Source of the DNA: Bacilli bacterium | Lineage (GTDB): Bacteria; Bacillota_I; Bacilli_A; RF39; UBA660 | Direction: 5' to 3' | Length of the DNA: 64,000 nt | Assembly (NCBI GenBank): GCA_017406955.1 | Contig: JAFQXM010000007.1 | Location: forward strand, 337,564 to 401,563 | Part shown: in pieces, positions 19,166 through 28,359 of the stretch | How the letters are laid out: the number at the start of each line of letters is the position of its first letter | Position numbering within the stretch: the first letter of the stretch is position 1 | Notes under the pieces: model-generated | The model's input: only the letters and a program-made list of their open reading frames with translations | The model's database searches: none | What the model was told of the DNA's origin: nothing | Made by a program: the position numbers and the translations under genes

Positions 19166-20446
19166 ATGGCAAAAAAAGAAACAAAGAAAACAAAAAACAA
19201 TAATGTTCATGAAGTGATTATTAAGATTGAAGGAAAAGAGTGGAAAGATGCATGTGATAAAGCATTTTCTAAAAAACAAAAGAATGTAAAAATTGATGGT
19301 TTTAGAAAAGGTAAAGCACCAAGAAATATTTATGAAAAAAAATATGGAAAAGATTACTTATTAGATGCTGCTGATTTAGTATTACAAGATGCTTATGCTA
19401 AAGCAATGGAAGAATCTGATTTAGTACCAGTAGTACAACCAGGAGTAGATTTAAACTCTATTGATGAAAAATATGTTGAGTTTAAATTTAAAATAATAAC
19501 TAAACCAGAAGTAAAAGTAAAAAAATATAAAGGATTAAATATAAAACCAGCAAAAGTAAAAGTTACTGATGAAGAGATTAATCATGAACTTGGACATTTA
19601 CTAGAAAAATATACAGAACTTGCTACTAAAGAAAAAGGAAAAGTAGAAAAAGGAAATATCGCAATAATAGATTTTGAAGGATTTAAAGATGGTGAAGCAT
19701 TTGAAGGTGGAAAAGGAGAAAACTATTCACTTGAAATAGGTTCAAACACTTTTATTCCTGGATTTGAAGATCAAGTTATTGGTATGAAAGTAGGAGAAGA
19801 AAAAGATATTAATGTTACTTTCCCAGAAGATTATGGAGCTAAAGATTTAGCGGGTAAACCAGTAGTGTTTAAGGTTAAGGTAAATGAAATAAAAGAAAAG
19901 ATACAAAGAGAATTAGATGAAGATTTCTTTGAAGATTTAGCTATGGAAGGAGTTAATTCTGAGGAAACTTTAAAAGAAGAAATTAAAAAATCTATTGAAG
20001 CTCAAAAGGAAATGGATAACGAAAATAAATATGTAGATGAAATATTAGAAAAAGTATCAAAGAATGTTGAAGTAGATATTCCAGAAGAAATGGTTAATGA
20101 AGAAATAACTCGTTTAATGGGAAGATTTGAAGAACAAATGAAGATGCAAGGAATTTCACTTGATTTATATTATCAATTTACTAAGACAACAGAAGAAGAT
20201 TTAAAAAATCAATTAGAAAAAGAAGCTTATTCAAATGTTTTATATCGTTTAATGTTAGAAGAAATCATGAATCTTGAAAAGATTGAAGTGTCTAGTGAAG
20301 ATGCTGAAAAAGAAGCAGAAGAACTAGCTAAAAAATATCAAATGAAAAAAGAAGAATTCTTAGCTCAATTTGGTGGATTAGATATGATTCAATATGATTT
20401 AGAGATGAGAAAGACAGTAGAATTATTAAAAGAATTAAATAAATAA
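19166..20446 (+). CDS. tig: Trigger factor, ribosome-bound chaperone
   Basis: A 426-residue trigger factor that binds nascent chains at the ribosome exit tunnel. The ribosome-binding signature appears as GFRKGKAPRNIYEKKYG near residues 48-64. The FKBP-type prolyl isomerase domain (about 160-245) includes GNIAIIDFEGFKDGEAFEGG, and a long helical C-terminal chaperone domain follows. The first 11 residues are a Lys-rich extension. GGAGGG lies before the ATG. It is a single-gene unit with its own promoter and terminator. Confidence 0.96.
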   Translation: MAKKETKKTKNNNVHEVIIKIEGKEWKDACDKAFSKKQKNVKIDGFRKGKAPRNIYEKKYGKDYLLDAADLVLQDAYAKAMEESDLVPVVQPGVDLNSIDEKYVEFKFKIITKPEVKVKKYKGLNIKPAKVKVTDEEINHELGHLLEKYTELATKEKGKVEKGNIAIIDFEGFKDGEAFEGGKGENYSLEIGSNTFIPGFEDQVIGMKVGEEKDINVTFPEDYGAKDLAGKPVVFKVKVNEIKEKIQRELDEDFFEDLAMEGVNSEETLKEEIKKSIEAQKEMDNENKYVDEILEKVSKNVEVDIPEEMVNEEITRLMGRFEEQMKMQGISLDLYYQFTKTTEEDLKNQLEKEAYSNVLYRLMLEEIMNLEKIEVSSEDAEKEAEELAKKYQMKKEEFLAQFGGLDMIQYDLEMRKTVELLKELNK

Positions 20447-20464
20447 GGACTAAGTCCTTTTTTA
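20445..20464 (+). terminator. Terminator of tig
   Basis: AAGGA and TCCTT with loop CTAAG, overlapping the stop codon and followed by T residues. Confidence 0.75.
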
Positions 20465-20498
20465 TTTACAATAAATTCACAAAAAGTAGATAAATTTC

Positions 20499-20526
20499 TT
20501 GAAAATATTTAAATTTATTATATAAT
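20499..20526 (+). promoter_or_regulatory. Promoter of lon
   Basis: TTGAAA (20499-20504), 16-bp spacing, TATAAT (20521-20526). No obvious heat-shock CIRCE or CtsR repeat was seen near it. Confidence 0.65.
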
Positions 20527-20562
20527 AGAAAGCAGTATTTAAAATTTGGAGGTGGATAATGT

Positions 20563-22893
20563 ATGAAAAATGAAAAAATACCAGTATTAGTTTTAACAGA
20601 TGTCGTTATCTTTCCAAATAATGAAGTGCGTATAGAATATGATGATACTTTTGATAAGAAATTAATTGATTTAATAGATGATAGCTTTGATAAATTAATG
20701 ATTATAGTAAATCCAATTGACAATAACTATGAAGAAGATATTACTTACTTACCAAAGTATGGAGTATTAGGACAATTAAAATTAAAGATGAATGTTCCCA
20801 ATGGTAAAACTAGAGTAGTTATTGAAGGTATTAAAAGGATTAGTGTACATAACTATAGTTTTAATAATGGAATATATGAAGCTAATTTTTCTGATATAGA
20901 ATTATCTGATAGTGATGATAAAAATTATTTCAATATATTAATAAAATCTTTAGAAAGATATATATCTAAAGTACCTTATATGAGTAATGCTATTATGAGT
21001 CAATTAAACAGTGTTAATAATCTTACTGATTTATGTGACCTAATTGCCTCATTTTTACCAGTTAATTATGATAAAAAGAAAAAATATATTTCTACTACAA
21101 ATGATATAGAAAGAGCTAAATTACTTATAAAAGATATGGATGAAGATTTAAGATTCATTGAATTAGAAAGACAAATAGAAGAAGAAGTAGAAAAAGAAAT
21201 AGATGAGACACAAAAAGAGTTCTTTTTAAGAGAAAAAATAAAAGTAATAAAAGAAGAACTTGGAGATGTAAATAGTAAAGATGATGAAATAGATAAGATA
21301 AAAAAACAAGTTTCTAAATTAAAATGTAGTAATAAAGTAAAAGAAAAGATATTGAGTGAACTATCTAGATATGAAACAATAAATTCTAATTCACCAGAAT
21401 TAGGTATGATTAGAGATTATCTAGATTGGATGATATCACTTCCTTGGAATAAATTGACTCGTGATAATAAAGATTTAAATAGTGTTTCTGAAATACTAGA
21501 TTCTACTCACTATGGATTAAAAGATGTTAAAACTAGAATCTTAGAGTATTTAGCTGTTAAAGAAAATACTAATAATTTAAGAAGTCCAATTATATGTTTA
21601 GTAGGCCCTCCTGGTGTAGGTAAAACTTCTCTTGCTTTATCCATCGCTAAAAGCTTAGGTAGAAAAACAGCTAAAATCAGTGTAGGTGGAATTAATGATG
21701 AAGCTGAAATAGTTGGACATAGAAGAACATATATAGGAGCTATTCCTGGTAGAATAATTCAAGGAATAAAAAAAGCTAAATCATCTAATCCAGTATTTAT
21801 AATAGATGAAATAGATAAAATGACTAAAGATTATAAAGGTGATCCTGCAAGTAGTTTATTAGAAGTATTAGATCCAGAACAAAATTCTAAATTTTCAGAT
21901 CATTATATAGAAGAAGAATTTGATTTAAGTAAAGTATTGTTTATCGCAACAGCCAACTACATAGATCAAATTCCATATGAATTAAGAGATAGATTAGAAA
22001 TAATAGAACTTTCAAGTTATACAGAATATGAAAAACTAGATATTGCAAAAAGACATTTAATACCAAAAAATCTAGAAGAGCATGGACTTACTACTTTAGA
22101 AGTAAATATAGAAGATGAAGCTATTTTAACTATTATTAGAAACTATACTAAAGAAGCAGGAGTAAGAGAACTAGATAGAACACTTGCTAGTCTACTTAGA
22201 AAAATAGTTAAAAAAATATTAGTTGAAAAAGAAGTTATGTTTTACAATATAACATCTGATAGTTTAGAAGAATTCTTAGGTAAGAAAAAATATTTATATG
22301 AAAAAAATAATAAGACTAAAGAAGTAGGAGTAGTAAATGGTATGGCATATACTTTATTTGGGGGAGATATCTTACCAATAGAAGTCACTTTATATAAAGG
22401 TAAAGGAAAACTTACATTAACTGGCTCATTAGGTGAAGTAATGAGAGAATCATGTAAAATAGCTTATAGTTATATTAAGTCAAATAGTAAAGAATTTAAT
22501 ATAGATGAAAAAGTATTAAATGAAAATGATATACATATTCATTTTCCAGAAGGAGCAATCTCTAAAGATGGTCCATCTGCAGGTATTACTATTACTACAG
22601 CTTTAATCAGTTTATTTAAAAATATTGCTGTTGATAAAAAGATTTCTATGACTGGAGAAATAACTCTTAGAGGTAAAGTTCTAGCTATTGGTGGTCTAAA
22701 AGAAAAAATAATTGGTTCCCATAGAGCAGGTATCAGAAAAATTATTTTACCTATTGATAATAAAAAAGACTTAGATGAAATACCAGATGATATAAAGAAA
22801 GAAATTAAATTTATATTTGTAGAGAATTATAAAGAAATATTTAAAGAAATCTTTGAAGGAAGTAATAAAAATGACACAAGAAGAGGAAAATAG
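20563..22893 (+). CDS. lon: ATP-dependent protease Lon
   Basis: A 776-residue LonA protease that unfolds and degrades damaged and regulatory proteins. It has an N-terminal substrate domain, Walker A GPPGVGKTS and an IDEIDKM Walker B. The proteolytic dyad is Ser672 (KDGPSAGIT) and Lys715 (GGLKEK); the 43-residue spacing equals that of E. coli Lon. The start at 20563 is chosen because the ATG 4 bp upstream hits a stop after four codons. GGAGGTGG precedes it. Confidence 0.97.
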   Translation: MKNEKIPVLVLTDVVIFPNNEVRIEYDDTFDKKLIDLIDDSFDKLMIIVNPIDNNYEEDITYLPKYGVLGQLKLKMNVPNGKTRVVIEGIKRISVHNYSFNNGIYEANFSDIELSDSDDKNYFNILIKSLERYISKVPYMSNAIMSQLNSVNNLTDLCDLIASFLPVNYDKKKKYISTTNDIERAKLLIKDMDEDLRFIELERQIEEEVEKEIDETQKEFFLREKIKVIKEELGDVNSKDDEIDKIKKQVSKLKCSNKVKEKILSELSRYETINSNSPELGMIRDYLDWMISLPWNKLTRDNKDLNSVSEILDSTHYGLKDVKTRILEYLAVKENTNNLRSPIICLVGPPGVGKTSLALSIAKSLGRKTAKISVGGINDEAEIVGHRRTYIGAIPGRIIQGIKKAKSSNPVFIIDEIDKMTKDYKGDPASSLLEVLDPEQNSKFSDHYIEEEFDLSKVLFIATANYIDQIPYELRDRLEIIELSSYTEYEKLDIAKRHLIPKNLEEHGLTTLEVNIEDEAILTIIRNYTKEAGVRELDRTLASLLRKIVKKILVEKEVMFYNITSDSLEEFLGKKKYLYEKNNKTKEVGVVNGMAYTLFGGDILPIEVTLYKGKGKLTLTGSLGEVMRESCKIAYSYIKSNSKEFNIDEKVLNENDIHIHFPEGAISKDGPSAGITITTALISLFKNIAVDKKISMTGEITLRGKVLAIGGLKEKIIGSHRAGIRKIILPIDNKKDLDEIPDDIKKEIKFIFVENYKEIFKEIFEGSNKNDTRRGK

Positions 22894-23509
22894 TAGAGTT
22901 ATAATTACTAAAGGAGCATTAGTATCATTTTTAACAGAAGATTATAATAATACAATAAAAGATAAAGTGGTTCATTTAGATTTAATAAACAATATTAATT
23001 TATTAATAGATAAAGATCCTGGCTTCTTTATGTTTTCTGATATAAGTGATTATAATTTTAATTCCATTATTTTAGATATTATTCATATGTATAGAAGTAA
23101 ATATAATGACAATGTAAATTTATGTAATAATGTTATTAAAAATTTAAATGGTTTAAATGTATATAATTCTAAAGATAGGTCTAATATGAGGTTATGTTAT
23201 CTCACAGAACAAGAAATTGATAGAGATAGAAAGATTGAAAATCTTGATGATATGTTTTATTCAATATTACATGATTCTGCCTTATATAGTTCTTTATTAA
23301 CAGGAGATTTATCAGATTTAGATAATTATGATAGTATAATAGATTCTACTATTTATTTATATAATAATTATAATGAATTATATGAAAATAGTAATATATG
23401 TAAAAATAATTTAACTATTATAGAAGGAATAATAAATAACAGTAGAAAACTTTCTAATAATAAAAAAAATGCCAAACAAATAAAAAAAGTTTTATTAAGT
23501 AATTTATAG
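22871..23509 (+). CDS. Unknown 212-residue protein coupled to lon
   Basis: The start is placed at the ATG at 22871 because GAAGGAAG sits just before it; an in-frame ATG at 22853 lacks a site. The reading frame overlaps the last 23 bases of lon. The product is soluble, Asn/Asp/Leu-rich and helical, with no motif I know. Overlap with lon suggests translational coupling, perhaps an adaptor or an unrelated small-genome gene. Confidence 0.6.
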   Translation: MTQEEENSRVIITKGALVSFLTEDYNNTIKDKVVHLDLINNINLLIDKDPGFFMFSDISDYNFNSIILDIIHMYRSKYNDNVNLCNNVIKNLNGLNVYNSKDRSNMRLCYLTEQEIDRDRKIENLDDMFYSILHDSALYSSLLTGDLSDLDNYDSIIDSTIYLYNNYNELYENSNICKNNLTIIEGIINNSRKLSNNKKNAKQIKKVLLSNL

Positions 23510-23535
23510 AATACTAGAATAAGTATTCTTTTTTA
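23509..23535 (+). terminator. Terminator after the lon operon
   Basis: GAATACT and AGTATTC with a 6-nt loop, then six T. It overlaps the stop codon. Confidence 0.85.
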
Positions 23536-23563
23536 TTCATAGTATTATTTAGGAGGATAATAA

Positions 23564-24262
23564 ATGAAAAAAATAATTTCTTTTGATAAAGAATTAGAAT
23601 TTAATTCCATAGTAGGAGATATAAGTTCTATTTCTTTAGATCATAATTTAAAACTTAGTGATAATAATATAATTGGAGAGTTAATTGTTTCTGGAAGTTA
23701 TAGAATAACAGAAGCATCAAGATTAGAAGATAATTTTGAATTTAAAATACCAGTTGAGATTATAATTAATGAAGAATTAGAACCAGATAGTGTAATTATT
23801 GAAATAGAAGATTTTAAATATTCTGTTCAAAATAATGATACTTTAGTTTGTAATATTGAAATTAAATTAGAAGGAGTAGAAGTAGTTAATTTAGAAGAAA
23901 AAGAAGTTTTAGTAAGAAATAATGAAGAAAGAGAATGTGATGATGATATAAAAGAAGAAAAATATGATGATGATATAAAAAATATAGAAATAAGTGAAGA
24001 AGCAACAGAAGAAGAAACTATTGATGAAGAAGAGAATAATATAAGTGACGATTCCAATGTTAGCTCAATATTTTCATCATTAGAAGATAGTGAAGAAACA
24101 TTTTCTACATATTCAATTTATATAATGCAACAAAATGATAGTATTGAAAATATACTAGATAAATATAAAATAACTAAAGAAGAATTAGAAAATTATAATG
24201 ATTTAAGTAGTATAACTTCAGGTTCTAAAATAATAATACCTTCCAATTATGAAAATGATTAA
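23564..24262 (+). CDS. SpoVID-like spore coat morphogenetic protein (LysM)
   Basis: A 232-residue protein with the SpoVID layout. The N-terminal 110 residues form a beta-rich domain of the SpoVID/DUF3794 kind (VSGSYRITEASRLEDNFEFK, then a strand ending NIEIKLEGVEVV). An acidic linker (about 115-175) follows. A C-terminal LysM module (about 183-229) reads YIMQQNDSIENILDKYKIT, ending SGSKIIIPSNY. In B. subtilis SpoVID bridges the coat to the forespore and sits directly before ysxE, exactly as here. It is shorter than the 575-residue B. subtilis protein. AGGAGG precedes the start. Confidence 0.78.
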   Translation: MKKIISFDKELEFNSIVGDISSISLDHNLKLSDNNIIGELIVSGSYRITEASRLEDNFEFKIPVEIIINEELEPDSVIIEIEDFKYSVQNNDTLVCNIEIKLEGVEVVNLEEKEVLVRNNEERECDDDIKEEKYDDDIKNIEISEEATEEETIDEEENNISDDSNVSSIFSSLEDSEETFSTYSIYIMQQNDSIENILDKYKITKEELENYNDLSSITSGSKIIIPSNYEND

Positions 24263-25151
24263 TACTATATTTAAAGATATAGATCATATTAAATCATATA
24301 GTTTTAATAATGGTGAAAATATAATTAAAACTAATAATGGACAATATATTGTAAAAGAAAAAATTGGTAATAAAAAAGAATTATATAGCTATTTACGTAA
24401 TAGAAACTTTACCAATTTTTTAGATTTAAAAAATGATGATGTATATGAAATATATCCATACAAAGAAGATAATATTAATAAACCTGATAAGGCTATAGAT
24501 TTAGTATATATTTTATGTATGTTACATATAAAAACAACAACCTATAAAGAAATAAACCTAGATAGAATAAAAGAAGTATATGAAAGTTTTAATACTGAAC
24601 TTAATGATTTATATAATTATTATTATAATATACAAGATTATATTGAATCAAAAGTTTATATGGCACCAGCTGAGTATTTACTAATTAGAAACATAAGTAC
24701 TATTTATGAAATGTTAAACATCTCTAAAAAAAACATTGATAAATGGTATAAAATAAAAGAAAAGCAGAATAAAGAAAGAGTAGTTTTATTACATAATAAT
24801 ATATCAATTAATAATTTCATAGATGCAGAAGAAAAAGTATTAAAAAACTGGGATAGTTCTACTAAAGATTGGGTAGTATATGATTTTTATAATTTTTATC
24901 GTAATGATTACAAATATTTAGAATTTAGTTCTTTATTTGAAATATATCAAAAAAAGTATAAATATACAGAAGAAGAGTACCTCCTATTTAAAGCTTTAGT
25001 ATTTAAAATTTGGAAAGTAAAATTAAATAGTAGTAATTATGATAATTGTGTAAAAGTTAATGATTTAATAATATATATTGAAAAGACTAAGAAGCTTTTA
25101 TCAAAAAATAATCAAAAAGAGCAAGAAACAAATAAAGATAAATTCAAATAA
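24249..25151 (+). CDS. YsxE/CotS-family spore coat kinase-like protein
   Basis: A 300-residue protein with the aminoglycoside-phosphotransferase-like fold of the CotS/YsxE family. It has an N-terminal lobe with an INTNNGQYIVKEK-like strand and a degraded catalytic loop VVLLHNNISINNFI, followed by WVVYDFYNFYRND. Its gene overlaps the SpoVID-like gene by 14 bp, the same order as spoVID-ysxE of B. subtilis. Start could be 24249 or the ATG at 24255. Whether it phosphorylates anything is unclear, since the usual HGDxxxxN reads HNNxxxxN. Confidence 0.72.
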   Translation: MKMINTIFKDIDHIKSYSFNNGENIIKTNNGQYIVKEKIGNKKELYSYLRNRNFTNFLDLKNDDVYEIYPYKEDNINKPDKAIDLVYILCMLHIKTTTYKEINLDRIKEVYESFNTELNDLYNYYYNIQDYIESKVYMAPAEYLLIRNISTIYEMLNISKKNIDKWYKIKEKQNKERVVLLHNNISINNFIDAEEKVLKNWDSSTKDWVVYDFYNFYRNDYKYLEFSSLFEIYQKKYKYTEEEYLLFKALVFKIWKVKLNSSNYDNCVKVNDLIIYIEKTKKLLSKNNQKEQETNKDKFK

Positions 25152-25313
25152 TAAAATTACAACATTAAGTCTAGTAGTAATAAAAAGTAATAATAATAAT
25201 TGATATACTATAACTATAAAAGTTATAATTATTCCTAATGTATATAGAATACTAGATCTTCTTTTTTGTTTACAATAACTACATCTACAAAAAAATGGAT
25301 GTCTTATTTTCAT
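25101..25313 (-). CDS. Small two-helix membrane protein with Cys motif
   Basis: Seventy residues starting at an ATG with AGGTGAT 5 bp before it; an upstream GTG at 25322 is not preferred. The N-terminus HPFFCRCSYCKQKRR has three Cys and a His that could bind a metal. Two membrane helices follow. The 3' end overlaps the convergent YsxE-like gene by 51 bp, which is unusual and lowers certainty. The good ribosome site argues that it is real. Confidence 0.55.
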   Translation of the reverse strand: MKIRHPFFCRCSYCKQKRRSSILYTLGIIITFIVIVYQLLLLLFITTRLNVVILLFEFIFICFLLFLIIF

Positions 25314-25413
25314 GGTAATCACCTATATTATTGTATGTATAAGATAAATTTTAGTGAAATAATCTAAAAAGTTATGTTATAATATATTTATATTTGTAAG
25401 ATGGAGGTAGAGT

Positions 25414-25953
25414 ATGGAATTAAAAGGAAGTAAGACAGAACAAAATTTAATGACTGCATTTGCAGGAGAATCTCAGGCTAGAAATAAGTATACTTATTTT
25501 GCAAGTAAAGCTAAGAAAGATGGCTATCAACAAATTGCTGCATTATTTGAAGAGACTGCTAATAACGAAAAAGAACATGCAAAAATGTGGTTTAAAGAAT
25601 TAAATGGTGGTGAAGTATCAACTACAACTGAAAACTTAAAAGCTGCTGCTGAAGGTGAAAATTATGAATGGACTGATATGTATGATGGATTTGCAAAAAT
25701 AGCAGAAGAAGAAGGATTTAAAGATATTGCAGCTAAGTTTAGAGCTGTAGGAGAAATAGAAAAACATCATGAAGAAAGATTTAAAAAATTACTAAAGAAT
25801 ATAGAAGATGAAGTTGTATTTTCAAAAGATGAAGATGCAATATGGATTTGCCGCAACTGTGGACATATAGTTATTGGAAAACAAGCACCTAAAGTATGCC
25901 CAGTATGTGCACATCCACAAAGTTTCTTTGAAGTAAAAAGTGAAAACTATTAA
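25414..25953 (+). CDS. Rubrerythrin
   Basis: A 179-residue rubrerythrin that reduces hydrogen peroxide in anaerobes. An N-terminal di-iron four-helix domain carries E20 in [20 protein letters not shown] and the later [11 protein letters not shown] motifs. A C-terminal rubredoxin-type centre has CRNCG and CPVCAHP, so all four Fe ligands are present. GGAGG precedes the start and TATAAT lies upstream. It indicates an anaerobic or microaerobic host. Confidence 0.95.
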   Translation: MELKGSKTEQNLMTAFAGESQARNKYTYFASKAKKDGYQQIAALFEETANNEKEHAKMWFKELNGGEVSTTTENLKAAAEGENYEWTDMYDGFAKIAEEEGFKDIAAKFRAVGEIEKHHEERFKKLLKNIEDEVVFSKDEDAIWICRNCGHIVIGKQAPKVCPVCAHPQSFFEVKSENY

Positions 25954-25988
25954 AACAAAAAAGAGTAAAAAGTACTCTTTTTTTGTTT
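25953..25988 (+). terminator. Terminator of the rubrerythrin gene
   Basis: A long stem pairing AAACAAAAAAGAGTA with TACTCTTTTTTTGTTT around a short A-rich loop. It would also work on the other strand. Confidence 0.85.
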
Positions 25989-26029
25989 GAAATTATAAAA
26001 ATGTTGCATCCTAAAAATAGGGTGATAAC

Positions 26030-27403
26030 ATGAAAAAGAATAGTTGGTTAAAATATACAGATAAAAATATTACTGAATTAAATAAAATATGTGATAATTA
26101 TAAAGAGTTTTTATCAAACAATAAAACTGAAAGAGAGTGTGTAGATACAATAATTAATTTAGTAGAATCTAAAGGTTTTAAAAACTTAGATAATTTAATA
26201 AACTCAAATACAAAAATTAAGTGTGGAGAAAAGATTTATGTAAATAACAAAAATAAAGCTCTAGCCTTATTTGTAATAGGAAAAGATATAATTAATGATG
26301 GGATAAATATATTAGGAGCTCATATTGACTCACCAAGAATCGATATAAGAAGTAATCCAATATATGAAGAAGAAGGATTTACTTATTTTGATACACATTA
26401 TTATGGCGGAATCAAAAAATATCAATGGGTCACTTTACCACTTGCATTACATGGAGTAATTATTAAAAAAGATTTAGAAAAGATAAACATAAAAATAGGA
26501 GAAGATAAAGACGATCCTGTATTTAGTATAACAGATCTACTTCCTCATTTAGCTAAAAATCAAATGGATAAAGAAGCTCGTAAAGTTATAGAAGGAGAAA
26601 AACTAGATATATTAATTGGAAGTAAACCAATGGATGAAGAAAAAGAGTCTATTAAGAAGAATATATTAAATATATTAAATAAAAAATATGACATTATAGA
26701 AGAAGACTTTCTATCTGCAGAATTAGAAGTAGTACCAGCAGGAAAAGCCAGGGATCTTGGATTGGATAAATCTATGATTATAGGATATGGACAAGATGAT
26801 AGAGTATGTGCATATACTTCTTTAACTGCTTTTTTAGATTGCCCTAATACTGATAAAACAATTAGTTGTATATTAGTTGATAAAGAAGAAATAGGTAGTG
26901 TAGGAGCAACAGGAATGCATTCTAAATTTTATGAAAATGCTATTAGTGAAATATGTCTGTTATTAGGCTTTGATAGTTCAGTTTCTGTAGGTAGAGTATT
27001 AAATAATTCAAGAATGTTATCTAGTGATGTAAATGCAGCATATGACCCTTTATATAGTGATGTTATGGATAAAAATAATTCATCTTATTTTGGAAGAGGT
27101 ATAGCTTTTTGTAAATTTACAGGTTCAGGAGGTAAAACTGGCAGTAATGATGCTAATGCAGAATATATTGCTAAATTAAGAAAAATACTAGATGAAAATA
27201 ATACTTCATATCAGTTCTCTGAATTAGGAAAAGTAGATGTAGGTGGAGGAGGTACAATTGCCTATATTTTAGCTAATCAAAATGTAGAAGTTATAGATAG
27301 TGGCATTGCTGTTTTAAATATGCATGCTCCATGGGAAATAACATCTAAAGCTGATATATATGAAGCATATAAGGGATATAAAACATTTTTAACTAAATGC
27401 TAA
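26030..27403 (+). CDS. M18-family aminopeptidase
   Basis: A 457-residue zinc aminopeptidase of family M18 (aspartyl aminopeptidase group) that trims N-terminal residues of peptides. Metal-site motifs are visible: GAHIDSPR, GQDDRVCAYTS, DKEEIGSVG with the catalytic Glu, and NMHAPWE near the end. No signal peptide, so it is cytoplasmic. AGGGTGATAAC precedes the ATG. Its last 15 bases overlap a convergent membrane-protein gene. Confidence 0.94.
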   Translation: MKKNSWLKYTDKNITELNKICDNYKEFLSNNKTERECVDTIINLVESKGFKNLDNLINSNTKIKCGEKIYVNNKNKALALFVIGKDIINDGINILGAHIDSPRIDIRSNPIYEEEGFTYFDTHYYGGIKKYQWVTLPLALHGVIIKKDLEKINIKIGEDKDDPVFSITDLLPHLAKNQMDKEARKVIEGEKLDILIGSKPMDEEKESIKKNILNILNKKYDIIEEDFLSAELEVVPAGKARDLGLDKSMIIGYGQDDRVCAYTSLTAFLDCPNTDKTISCILVDKEEIGSVGATGMHSKFYENAISEICLLLGFDSSVSVGRVLNNSRMLSSDVNAAYDPLYSDVMDKNNSSYFGRGIAFCKFTGSGGKTGSNDANAEYIAKLRKILDENNTSYQFSELGKVDVGGGGTIAYILANQNVEVIDSGIAVLNMHAPWEITSKADIYEAYKGYKTFLTKC

Positions 27404-27766
27404 CTCAGTATCTAAATTAGTATCAAATATCGCAATATATAAAAGTATTACACCTGATATTAAAATTAGAGTAGAAGCCAAAAAACTAAGTTCCTTAAAA
27501 GTCTTTTTCTTCTTATTATCAAATATATTAATATTTTTAACACTATCATAACTATCTTTAAAAAAATAACAATATACCACTAATGCGATAGAAAAAATTA
27601 TAATATTTAATATACGATATTTTTCTTTTGCACATAGGTCATTATAAATATAATAATTCTTCTCTATAGCATTACTATAAAAAGAAAGACCAATTATTAT
27701 TAAGTATATTATCCAAATATTATTTTCTATATTAATTTTTTTTAATATTTCATTAGTTTCTGTCAT
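27389..27766 (-). CDS. Four-helix membrane protein, paralogue A
   Basis: A 125-residue protein with about four membrane helices. It is a clear paralogue of the next minus-strand gene: both share an Asn-containing first helix (NIWIIYL, YIWLAFI), a YNDxxxKEK loop and a YxYFxxxxYDxxK segment in the third helix. No Shine-Dalgarno lies before the ATG. The 17 bases CATATATTTTATTATGA around the start are the same in both genes. Function unknown. Confidence 0.6.
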   Translation of the reverse strand: MTETNEILKKINIENNIWIIYLIIIGLSFYSNAIEKNYYIYNDLCAKEKYRILNIIIFSIALVVYCYFFKDSYDSVKNINIFDNKKKKTFKELSFLASTLILISGVILLYIAIFDTNLDTELAFS

Positions 27767-27799
27767 AATAAAATATATGTTTAGAAATGTAATTTATTG

Positions 27800-27839
27800 T
27801 CAAAAGTAATTATTTATATTATAATTTCATTACTTTTGA
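27800..27839. repeat. 11-bp perfect inverted repeat, possible operator
   Basis: TCAAAAGTAAT (27800-27810) and ATTACTTTTGA (27829-27839) are separated by 18 bp. The left arm overlaps a minus-strand TTGACA (27803-27798) upstream of paralogue A, so a repressor or a transcript hairpin could act here. Confidence 0.55.
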
Positions 27840-27871
27840 TAAAGATAAGATAAAGAATAAAATATATAAAC

Positions 27872-28225
27872 TTATATATTTGAAGAAGAATCCTGCTGTT
27901 TAGTAGTTATTTGAAAATATAAGAAACAAATAGTACCTATTAAGATAAAAATACTACCAATTAATCTGACTTGATAACTTTTACTATTATATTTTTTATA
28001 ATCATAAAAATTTCGTGCTAAAAAATATAAATATATTAACATAGATAAAGCTGTTAGTCCCAAAAATAACTTATCAGCTTTTTCTTTAGATTTTTTGTCA
28101 TTATATAGTAAATCCTTTTTGATTAATTCATCTGCATATATGTCCAATGCTGAAATAATGATAAATGCTAACCAAATATAGTTTTCAAAGGTTAATCTTT
28201 TAATAATCAAAGAATTATTTTTCAT
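27872..28225 (-). CDS. Four-helix membrane protein, paralogue B
   Basis: A 117-residue membrane protein homologous to the gene at 27389-27766. It keeps the YNDKKSKEK loop and the YFLARNFYDYKKY segment. It too lacks a ribosome site and shares the CATATATTTTATTATGA start context, hinting at leaderless mRNA or a very short leader. Tandem duplication in place is the simplest origin. I do not recognise the family. Confidence 0.6.
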   Translation of the reverse strand: MKNNSLIIKRLTFENYIWLAFIIISALDIYADELIKKDLLYNDKKSKEKADKLFLGLTALSMLIYLYFLARNFYDYKKYNSKSYQVRLIGSIFILIGTICFLYFQITTKQQDSSSNI

Positions 28226-28359
28226 AATAAAATATATGCTAAAGTATAATTTATATTAGTTAGTAGTATAAATGAGATTGTAAAATATAAATAATTAATG
28301 ATTTTATTGTATTAAAAACTAACTATTTATGATAGAATATAAATAAAGGATGTGATATT

